NCBI RefSeq assembly: GCF_003226325.1
Contig: NZ_PDOD01000001.1
Location: 248,001 to 312,000 of the forward strand
Source: Salipaludibacillus keqinensis
Lineage (GTDB): Bacteria; Bacillota; Bacilli; Bacillales; Salisediminibacteriaceae
Direction of reading: 5' to 3'
Length of the DNA stretch: 64,000 nt
Shown piece after piece: positions 1-6,819 of this stretch. Position 1 is the first letter of the stretch, and each line of letters starts with the position of its first letter. The notes under the pieces were generated by a model, which saw nothing but the letters and a program-made list of their open reading frames with translations, ran no database searches and was not told the DNA's origin. The position numbers were made by a program, and so were the translations under genes.

Positions 1-557
1 TCAATATAATCTTTAATACCTACATGACCTATCGGTAACAAATACAGGGGATTCGCTGAAGTGTAGCCTGTAAATTGAACAGCTATTACGATAACGAGCA
101 AACCGGATACTAGGGCATAAAAGCGACCAATGATGTGAATATCTTCTCTAACTAGATAAACAGCCGCGCTGATAATAAGAAGCATGATCATCCACTTCGG
201 CGTCACCGGGAGTAGCCAAGCAGCGATCGTCCGGTAGTATAAGATCAAAATAAGAATGGACACCGAAATAAAGTAAAAAAAATATCCGAGATTAATGAAG
301 ACAGAAATTGGCGTACCTAAAGTGATTTTAGTCAATGTAAAGAATGTATGATGTTTAAATCGAAAGACCAAGGGGACATAAATTAGTAAAACAAGTTGAA
401 TCACTGCACCAGCTATGGCAATTGAAATCCAACCTTCCCATTCTACAGCCCCGTAAACATCTCTAGGTAAGGTTAATATAGAGATGCCAATTTGGGTCTG
501 AACGATGACAAAGAATACTTGAGTTGTGGAAATACGATTGTTGAGAGACGTTTCCAT
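1..557 (-). CDS. GerAB/GerKB-type spore germination permease, partial (C-terminus beyond window)
   Basis: The frame is open from an ATG at 557 to the window edge, giving the first 185 residues. The product begins METSLNNRISTTQVFF and continues with QTQIGISILTLPRD, the N-terminal pattern of the APC-superfamily B subunit of GerA-type germinant receptors. At least five hydrophobic segments are visible. The family is normally about 360 residues, so roughly half is missing. It starts 12 bases after the stop of the A-subunit gene, in the usual A-B order; a lipoprotein C subunit would be expected outside the window. The receptor sits in the spore inner membrane and responds to nutrient germinants; which germinant cannot be read from sequence. 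Confidence 0.9.
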   Translation of the reverse strand, partial: METSLNNRISTTQVFFVIVQTQIGISILTLPRDVYGAVEWEGWISIAIAGAVIQLVLLIYVPLVFRFKHHTFFTLTKITLGTPISVFINLGYFFYFISVSILILILYYRTIAAWLLPVTPKWMIMLLIISAAVYLVREDIHIIGRFYALVSGLLVIVIAVQFTGYTSANPLYLLPIGHVGIKDYI

Positions 558-569
558 AAGACAGTTTCC

Positions 570-2084
570 TCAACTTTCTTTGTTTTTACTCTTTTTGTTT
601 GCTTCGAGCATGTTCATCTTCGTGTGTGGAATACGAACAATATCCTTTAGTAAACCTTTGAAACTAAATGGGGCAAGGGGGTAAAAATAAGGTTGTCCCA
701 AGCTAGTTAATTTACATAAATGAATCAAGTATAAATTCAAACAAAAGATGATCCCGACAAAGCCGAGCAAAGACGCCATAATCATAATCGGGAATCGGAG
801 AAGCCTGATAGACATATTCATTTCATTTGCGGGCACAACAAAAGATGAAATTGCAGTCAATGCTACGACAATAATCATAATACTTGAAACAAATCCTGCA
901 TTGACCACGGCATCTCCAATAACAAGTCCTCCAACGATACCTATCGTTTGTCCAATAGGACTCGGTAACCGAATCCCTGCTTCTCGAATCAGTTCTAACG
1001 TTAGCTCCATAAAGAATGCCTCAATAATAGGAGGATATGGAATAAGTTCTACGGCATCTTTAATGACATAGGTCATTCCATAAGGGATAATTTCGAAATG
1101 GAAGCTAATAATCGCAATATAGACCCCTGGTAATGTGACGGCAGTGATGAAACTAAATAAGCGAAGTAACCGGTAAAAAGATCCAGCGTACCATCGACTG
1201 TTATAGTCATCATTAGACTGATAGAAAGAAAAAAAGGTGATTGGTAAGATCAAAGCAGTAGATTCACCATCTATAAATATGATGATTTTACCATCTAATA
1301 AATTTAGCGCACAGCGATCGGGTCTTTCTGTACTCATATATTGTGGAAAAGGTGAGTAGGGAGAATCTTCTAAATATTCTTCGATCAGTCCTGAACTTAT
1401 TAATTTATTTGTTTTTATTTTAGCCAGCCTTCGTCCTATTTCGTTAATCTGCTCTTTATCGGCAATTCCTTCAATGAATAAAAGGGATAATTTCGTGTTC
1501 TTTTTTTCTCCTATATGCTCATAACGGACAGTTAATTGTGGGTGATGAACCAATTGGCGCAACAGATAAATATTCACGATCATTTTTTCGACGAAACCTT
1601 GATGTCCCCCGCGGATGACTTGTTCATTGTCAGGTTGACCAATTTCCCTTTGAATGACTTTGGTAGAATTCAAGCTATAGCAATATTCAAATCCATCAAT
1701 AAAAAGAATGCTTTTCCCTTCAAGAAGATGAGGAATCGCATCAGATACATGCAATAATTTTATGGCATCCATATTTTTAAGAACCTTTTCTAAATCCCAT
1801 GTGGAATAAACATTCTCCCATTTGCTATAGAAATTTTTTTCTAACTTCTCTTCGTCTGATAAAGATTCTATAAACATTAACAGGCAATCAGTATCTTGAT
1901 TGATCTGTAACTCATTTTCTGTTAAATCTTCGGTGTAGTTTAACGTTTCTTTTATAAAAACTCGATTTGTGTTAAGGACGGAATTAGTTGGCTTAGGAGG
2001 GATTTCATAATCAGCTATAGTAGGATTCGGTTCTTCATAATTTTTTTGTCTTTTTTTCTTATTAAATAGCTGCATGAATTTCAT
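570..2084 (-). CDS. GerAA/GerKA-type spore germination receptor subunit A
   Basis: A 504-residue protein of the size of GerAA, GerBA and GerKA. It has a basic start, a soluble cytoplasmic part to about residue 270, and hydrophobic membrane segments from about 300 to 475. Family landmarks visible include RPDRCALNLLDGKIIIFIDG (about 255-274), PYPPIIEAFFMELTLELIREAG and PSPIGQTIGIVGGLVIGDAA-like sequence in the membrane part. An AGGAGG ribosome binding site precedes the ATG at 2084. It is the first gene of a minus-strand operon with the B subunit. GerA-type A subunits form, with B and C, a receptor in the inner spore membrane that acts as a germinant-gated channel. Expression in the forespore under sigma-G is expected for the family. 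Confidence 0.95.
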   Translation of the reverse strand: MKFMQLFNKKKRQKNYEEPNPTIADYEIPPKPTNSVLNTNRVFIKETLNYTEDLTENELQINQDTDCLLMFIESLSDEEKLEKNFYSKWENVYSTWDLEKVLKNMDAIKLLHVSDAIPHLLEGKSILFIDGFEYCYSLNSTKVIQREIGQPDNEQVIRGGHQGFVEKMIVNIYLLRQLVHHPQLTVRYEHIGEKKNTKLSLLFIEGIADKEQINEIGRRLAKIKTNKLISSGLIEEYLEDSPYSPFPQYMSTERPDRCALNLLDGKIIIFIDGESTALILPITFFSFYQSNDDYNSRWYAGSFYRLLRLFSFITAVTLPGVYIAIISFHFEIIPYGMTYVIKDAVELIPYPPIIEAFFMELTLELIREAGIRLPSPIGQTIGIVGGLVIGDAVVNAGFVSSIMIIVVALTAISSFVVPANEMNMSIRLLRFPIMIMASLLGFVGIIFCLNLYLIHLCKLTSLGQPYFYPLAPFSFKGLLKDIVRIPHTKMNMLEANKKSKNKES

Positions 2085-2120
2085 TTTTCTTCCTCCTTAT
2101 CCTAAAGTATCTATAATGTC

Positions 2121-2145
2121 TGTGTTTTAAGAGAGATTTATTCAT
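2121..2145 (-). promoter_or_regulatory. possible sigma-G-like promoter for the ger operon
   Basis: On the minus strand TGAATA (2144-2139) is followed 20 bases later by CATTATA (from 2118 down to 2112). Both halves resemble the sigma-G pattern, but the spacing is about two bases longer than usual. It lies about 30 bases upstream of the gerAA-like start. Position and gene type support the guess; the sequence alone does not prove it. Confidence 0.3.
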
Positions 2146-2227
2146 CACTTGATGGGATAGCATTTAATTTTTAATAGCAAGGTATGATAAAATAGTGACG
2201 AATGAACGAGGAAAAGGAGGATATCTG

Positions 2228-3214
2228 ATGAAATTTATTGATAACGAAAATATTACAGATCCAACCATTAATTTAGCTATTGAGGAATACGCATTGAAAA
2301 ATCTTCCAATTGATGACACGTACTTGCTTTTTTATGTAAATAAACCATCAATTATTATTGGAAAGAATCAAAATACGCATGAAGAAATCAACAAAGATTT
2401 TGTAGATAAGAACGGAGTAAATGTTGTTCGCCGACTGTCTGGCGGAGGAGCGGTGTACCAAGACTTAGGTAACTTAAGCTTCAGCTTTATTACAAAAGAT
2501 GACGGAAACAGCTTCTCTAATTATCAAAAATTCACTGAGCCAGTAATCCGAGCACTGGCAAAGCTTGGAGTAGAAGCAAAATTGAGTGGTCGAAATGACA
2601 TTCACGTGGGTGAGAGGAAAATTTCAGGGAACGCCCAATACACGACAAAAGGCCGTATGTTTAGTCACGGGACGTTGATGTTAGATTTAAATATAGAAAA
2701 TGTAGTAGATGCTTTGAATGTGAATGAAGAAAAAATCCGCTCCAAAGGTATTAAATCCATTCGAAGCAGGGTTGCGAACATCAATGAGTTTTTAGAGCAA
2801 AAATTAACCGTAGACGAATTGAAAAAAGTCCTGCTAGATTTTATTTTTTCCAATGGAGAAGTGGAGACGTACAAACTAACCGAAGAAGATTGGAAAGGGA
2901 TCGAAGAAATTTCGCAAAACAGATATAAAAAATGGGAATGGAACTTTGGGAAGTCTCCTAGATTCGATTTACAAAGAACTAAACGGTTTGATGCGGGAAC
3001 GATTGACGTTCGACTTAATGTGTCTAAAGGGAAAATAACTGAATGCAAAATTTTTGGTGACTTCTTTGGAGTTGGAGATGTGTCAGAAGTTGAGGAAATG
3101 CTTGTAGGAACGATGTACGAAAAAAATGCGATTCATGTGGCATTATCTGACTTAGATATGACTTATTATTTCGGAAGAATTTCCCGTGAAGGATTTATTG
3201 AATTAATTTACTGA
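2228..3214 (+). CDS. lplJ: lipoate-protein ligase
   Basis: A 328-residue member of the LplA family. It adenylates free lipoate and transfers it to lysines of E2 and GcvH proteins. The N-terminal catalytic domain shows the binding motif RRLSGGGAVYQDLGN (about 70-84) and the lysine of KISGNAQ (about 136). The C-terminal part has the accessory domain found in LplJ. The ATG at 2228 has AGGAGG seven bases upstream and gives the family start MKFIDNEN, so it is preferred to an in-frame GTG at 2195. The gene stands alone between the divergent ger operon and a shared terminator. Confidence 0.93.
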   Translation: MKFIDNENITDPTINLAIEEYALKNLPIDDTYLLFYVNKPSIIIGKNQNTHEEINKDFVDKNGVNVVRRLSGGGAVYQDLGNLSFSFITKDDGNSFSNYQKFTEPVIRALAKLGVEAKLSGRNDIHVGERKISGNAQYTTKGRMFSHGTLMLDLNIENVVDALNVNEEKIRSKGIKSIRSRVANINEFLEQKLTVDELKKVLLDFIFSNGEVETYKLTEEDWKGIEEISQNRYKKWEWNFGKSPRFDLQRTKRFDAGTIDVRLNVSKGKITECKIFGDFFGVGDVSEVEEMLVGTMYEKNAIHVALSDLDMTYYFGRISREGFIELIY

Positions 3215-3233
3215 AACGAAAGCACTCAAATCA

Positions 3234-3271
3234 AAAAGCCGTCCTCTTTTTTACGAAAGGGGACGGCTTTT
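3234..3271. terminator. bidirectional terminator between lplJ and deoD
   Basis: An 11-bp perfect stem (AAAAGCCGTCC / GGACGGCTTTT) with a run of T on each strand lies 20 bases after lplJ and just beyond the end of deoD. It can serve both converging genes. Confidence 0.85.
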
Positions 3272-3289
3272 CGTATGAGTCTTTAATTT

Positions 3290-3997
3290 TTAGTCCGCAA
3301 TCGCTGCAGCTAAAGCTACTTCTACCATCTCGTTAAACGTTTCCTGGCGTTCTTGAGAGCTTGTTTCTTCACCAGTTAGAATATGATCACTTACTGTTAG
3401 CACAGATAAAGCATTCACACCAAAACGGGCAGCAATTGTATATAGGGCTGATGTTTCCATCTCTACAGCAAGAACTTGATGGTCAGCAAGCAATGGAATA
3501 ATTTCTTTATCATCGTTATAGAAAACGTCGCTCGTAAATACACTTCCAACATTAACACTTAGGTTATGTTCTTTAGCACCATCATAAGCTTTTTTCAACA
3601 AGTCAAAATTTGCAGTAGGAGCAAAATCCATTCCTTTAAAATGATGTTTGTTTACACCTGAATTCGTCGTGGCGCTCATTGCGAGGATGACATCTCGAAC
3701 TTTTACATCCTTCTGAATCGCTCCGCATGTTCCAACTCGAATCAAGTTCTTTACGTCATAACTGTTAATCAACTCATGCACATAAATTGAAATGGAAGGG
3801 ACTCCCATCCCTGTTCCTTGAACAGAAACTCGCTTTCCTTTATAAGTACCTGTAAATCCAAGCATGCCTCGCACTTCATTGTAACAAGTTACGTCTTCTA
3901 AAAAATTCTCCGCAATATACTTTGCGCGCAGTGGATCCCCTGGTAATAAAATTGATTCTGCAATATCCCCTTGTTTTGCTCCAATATGTACGCTCAT
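3290..3997 (-). CDS. deoD: purine-nucleoside phosphorylase, DeoD type
   Basis: A 235-residue hexameric-type nucleoside phosphorylase that splits purine (deoxy)nucleosides with phosphate to base and (deoxy)ribose-1-phosphate. Visible family motifs are [18 protein letters not shown] near the N-terminus, [30 protein letters not shown] (substrate-binding Glu) and SDHILTGE (catalytic Asp) towards the C-terminus. Three in-frame ATGs lie close together; AAAGGA is spaced best for 3997 or 4000, and [15 protein letters not shown] matches the family start, so 3997 is given. It is a single gene, with no other deo genes beside it. Confidence 0.93.
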   Translation of the reverse strand: MSVHIGAKQGDIAESILLPGDPLRAKYIAENFLEDVTCYNEVRGMLGFTGTYKGKRVSVQGTGMGVPSISIYVHELINSYDVKNLIRVGTCGAIQKDVKVRDVILAMSATTNSGVNKHHFKGMDFAPTANFDLLKKAYDGAKEHNLSVNVGSVFTSDVFYNDDKEIIPLLADHQVLAVEMETSALYTIAARFGVNALSVLTVSDHILTGEETSSQERQETFNEMVEVALAAAIAD

Positions 3998-4241
3998 CAT
4001 GATCATCCTTTCGAATAAATAGCATCAATTTAAACGTACCATACAGGTTGTGCAGATGCAAAAGGAAAGCAAAAGTTGTTAGTAAATGTTCCATGATCAA
4101 AGCGGTTCGAGCAATGTGCAGACAATAGAACTAGGACTAATTATTATAGTTCCAATAAGCTGTTAAATGCGTCCTTAGTTATGATATATTAACTATATAT
4201 AGAAATAAATGACATGTATAAGAGTAAAATGGGGCGGTAAA

Positions 4242-5327
4242 ATGGAACTGGTAGAGAGAAAGAATTGGGGACAATCTATTGTAGGGAGAATCCTAGCTGA
4301 CGATATCATATCTTCCTCGGGATATATTCTATTAAGGAAAGGAGTTATTTTAACTCATTGGCATTTTCCAATATTAGAAAACCATTTAATAGAAGAGGTT
4401 TTAATAGAAGAAAAAATGGAAGCTCCTGTTCATAAGCAATTGGAAAAGATCTTTTCTAATAAAAGGGATATTTTAGAGAGCTACCAAGAAAGTTTAATAG
4501 AAATTAAAAAAATGTTTCACGAAGCGATCTCAAGAGAGGTACCCACACTTCAACAATTCATGAAACCCTTTAGTCCTTTACTCCATAAAGTTTTAAAGGG
4601 ACCCAATATTTTTCTAGAGCTCCGTCACATAAAAGGACATGATGAATATACGTATCGCCACAGTATTAATGTGGGGTTAATGGCTGCTACAATTGGGAAA
4701 ATACTACATTTTACTCATGAGAATACAATCAAACTAGGGGAAATAGGATTTCTTCATGATATTGGGAAGATGAAGATTTCATTGCAAATTCTTAATAAAC
4801 AAGAGAGTTTATCGATTAAAGAGTTTGAAGAAGTAAAGAATCATACCATTTACGGTAAACAAATGTTGGAGGATATGCAAAGAGCGGATCAGAAAATTAT
4901 TGAGGGAGCACTTTTGCATCATGAAAGATTGGATGGCTCTGGCTATCCTTTGAAATTGGTCAAAGAACAGATTCCATTTTTTGTGCAAATACTTTCAGTA
5001 GCTGACACTTATGATGCCATATCTTCTGAGCGTGTATACCGTGATAAATTCTCTCCGTTTGAGGCTCTTAATGAACTAATCAAAGACGTTTATAGAGGAA
5101 AGTTAAACGGGGAAATTGTTTTTCCTTTTGTTAAACACATTTTAGATGGTTACATAGGAAAAGAAGTTATGTTGACTGATGGAAGAAGAGGGGTCATTGT
5201 TCAATTGTATATAGAAGAAATTTACCGTCCACTAATAAAAATATCAGACCAATTTGTTGATTTAAGGAAAGACCGCCAAATTCAAATTAAGGAAGTTTTG
5301 TTAACGGCCAATCATTTAGTTTTCTGA
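4242..5327 (+). CDS. HD-GYP domain protein, likely cyclic-di-GMP phosphodiesterase
   Basis: A 361-residue soluble protein. The first 130 residues have no domain I recognise; they resemble the N-terminal region found before many Bacillales HD-GYP domains. The HD-GYP domain follows (about 135-310) with HDIGK (HD dyad) and HHERLDGSGYP, plus the ADTYDA segment, so the metal-binding residues are intact. HD-GYP proteins hydrolyse c-di-GMP or related dinucleotides. No receiver or membrane segment is seen. The start at 4242 follows GGGGCGG and gives MELVERKNWGQ; an ATG at 4209 would add eleven residues. It is monocistronic between terminators; its signal cannot be inferred. Confidence 0.85.
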   Translation: MELVERKNWGQSIVGRILADDIISSSGYILLRKGVILTHWHFPILENHLIEEVLIEEKMEAPVHKQLEKIFSNKRDILESYQESLIEIKKMFHEAISREVPTLQQFMKPFSPLLHKVLKGPNIFLELRHIKGHDEYTYRHSINVGLMAATIGKILHFTHENTIKLGEIGFLHDIGKMKISLQILNKQESLSIKEFEEVKNHTIYGKQMLEDMQRADQKIIEGALLHHERLDGSGYPLKLVKEQIPFFVQILSVADTYDAISSERVYRDKFSPFEALNELIKDVYRGKLNGEIVFPFVKHILDGYIGKEVMLTDGRRGVIVQLYIEEIYRPLIKISDQFVDLRKDRQIQIKEVLLTANHLVF

Positions 5328-5380
5328 GCAAAGAAAGAAATAAGTATGATTGAATCGTTAAGAGATTATTTAATGGGGAA

Positions 5381-5413
5381 AAGAGACCGGACGATCAAGT
5401 CCGGTCTCTTCAC
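5381..5413. terminator. bidirectional terminator
   Basis: A perfect 12-bp stem (AAGAGACCGGAC / GTCCGGTCTCTT) with a six-base loop lies between the HD-GYP gene and the end of ykuV. The plus-strand T-run is short. Confidence 0.75.
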
Positions 5414-5423
5414 TTATTTAGTA

Positions 5424-5876
5424 TTATTTTTTTGTCTCAATTCCTAAAACGCGGTTTACACGTTTACGAAGCATTTTCATACCGCCTCCACCAGCTTGGA
5501 AATGACGCAGTTGACCTTCTTCGTCAAAAACATAGTAAGCAGGCACATATTGATTTTCGAATGCATCAGTTAGTTTATGTTCACTATCTACGAAGATTGG
5601 TTGAGTAATGTCATGGCCTTGTGCAGTTGCTTCAATGACGCTCATATCTAAATCTTTCTCTGAGCGAGGCATATGAACAGCAATAACGTTCAATTCGTCT
5701 GAGTACTCATCTCTAAACTCATTGACTTCTGGCATAGCATCTTTGCATAAACCACAACTAACAGACCAGAAATGAATAAGTGTGGGTTTGTCTCCGGTTA
5801 ATTCTTCTTTTGATACTTCATCATTTAACCATGCTGTAGCACCAGTTAATTCAGGCATTTGTTCACGAAGTTTCAT
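5424..5876 (-). CDS. ykuV: thioredoxin-like thiol-disulfide oxidoreductase YkuV
   Basis: A 150-residue cytoplasmic TlpA/thioredoxin-fold protein, close to full length for YkuV. The redox motif is CGLC within HFWSVSCGLCKDAMPEVNEF (about 36-55). The cis-proline region is NQYVPAYYVF (about 108-117). There is no signal peptide. It is preceded by the peroxiredoxin ykuU with a 109-base gap and probably shares its transcript. YkuV in B. subtilis reduces disulfides and is thought to work with the neighbouring peroxiredoxin; here the pairing is the same. Confidence 0.92.
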   Translation of the reverse strand: MKLREQMPELTGATAWLNDEVSKEELTGDKPTLIHFWSVSCGLCKDAMPEVNEFRDEYSDELNVIAVHMPRSEKDLDMSVIEATAQGHDITQPIFVDSEHKLTDAFENQYVPAYYVFDEEGQLRHFQAGGGGMKMLRKRVNRVLGIETKK

Positions 5877-5985
5877 TTATTATAGACACTCCTTATCTTC
5901 TTTCCATTCTATTTTGATTCTTCATTCGCTATATTATACAGATTGAATTCTCATGATAGAGTTAATTCAACCATGATAGTACCAT

Positions 5986-6531
5986 TTAAAGTGTTGCTTG
6001 TCCTGGTTTCCAGTTTGCAGGGCAAAGTCCACCAGTTTGAAGAGCTTGCAAGACACGTAATGTCTCTTCTACATCTCGTCCAATGTTATTATGATTGACG
6101 ACAGAGTACATTAATTCACCTTCAGGGCTGATGATAAATAGTCCCCGTAGAGCGACACCTTCATCTTCAATGAGTACACCGTAATCACGTGCCACTTGGT
6201 GGTTAGTATCTGCTGCGAGAGGATAATTTAATTGTCCCAGTCCATTGTCGTCTCGATTCGTGTTAATCCAAGCAAGATGAGTGTGAATTGTATCTGTAGA
6301 GACACCAATCACTTCTGCATCTAAATCCTCAAACTCATCGTATCTGTCACTTAAAGAAGTAATCTCAGTTGGACAAACAAATGTGAAATCCATTGGATAG
6401 AAATAAAGGACCGTCCATTTATCATTTTTCATATTTTCTTCTAAAGAAACCTTATTAAAATCTTTGTTAGGCATTACTGCGTCCATTTCAAATCTTGGTG
6501 CTTGTTTTGCTACCATTCGTTTTTCAGACAT
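5986..6531 (-). CDS. ykuU: 2-Cys peroxiredoxin YkuU (AhpC/Prx1 family)
   Basis: A 181-residue typical 2-Cys peroxiredoxin. The peroxidatic cysteine lies in DFTFVCPTE (about 48-56) and the resolving cysteine in GGLCPANW near the C-terminus, so both are present. It reduces peroxides using thiols supplied by a thioredoxin-like partner, here probably YkuV encoded just downstream. The ATG at 6531 follows GAGGAGAG. The promoter region carries a Fur/PerR-like operator, described separately. Confidence 0.93.
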   Translation of the reverse strand: MSEKRMVAKQAPRFEMDAVMPNKDFNKVSLEENMKNDKWTVLYFYPMDFTFVCPTEITSLSDRYDEFEDLDAEVIGVSTDTIHTHLAWINTNRDDNGLGQLNYPLAADTNHQVARDYGVLIEDEGVALRGLFIISPEGELMYSVVNHNNIGRDVEETLRVLQALQTGGLCPANWKPGQATL

Positions 6532-6552
6532 GCAAAAATCTCTCCTCTTTAT

Positions 6553-6567
6553 TAATAATAATTATCA
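6553..6567 (-). promoter_or_regulatory. Fur/PerR-family operator upstream of ykuU
   Basis: Read on the minus strand the 15-mer is TGATAATTATTATTA. It differs from the Bacillus Fur 7-1-7 box (TGATAATnATTATCA) at one position and from the PerR box (TTATAATnATTATAA) at two. It lies downstream of the promoter -10 element, where a bound repressor would block transcription. Which regulator binds is not decided by the sequence. Confidence 0.65.
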
Positions 6568-6582
6568 TCTAATACTATTTAC

Positions 6583-6610
6583 ATTTTACATTATGAAAAT
6601 GAGATGTCAA
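6583..6610 (-). promoter_or_regulatory. sigma-A promoter of ykuU-ykuV
   Basis: On the minus strand TTGACA (6610-6605) is followed after 16 bases by TAAAAT (6588-6583). The Fur/PerR-like operator begins 15 bases downstream of the -10 element. Confidence 0.65.
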
Positions 6611-6819
6611 GAAAAAGACTTTCGCTCTAACTACTTAATGAAAAATGTTTGAACATTATGTGAAACAAGGTTTTACTAATGAAAAAGTCTTGAGAATCAT
6701 CTCATTAGGCTTTATGTGAATTTCTGAGCCTACATTGTATTATAATCAATGGAAAACGAGACATCAACTGATTTGCTTGTTACAAACACAGCAAAATTAT
6801 CATTATGCCCTTACTATTT

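Noticed and set aside
748-1071. 107-residue open frame on the plus strand
   Set aside because: It lies antisense inside the GerAA-like gene, has low-complexity Ile/Thr-rich sequence and lacks a ribosome binding site.
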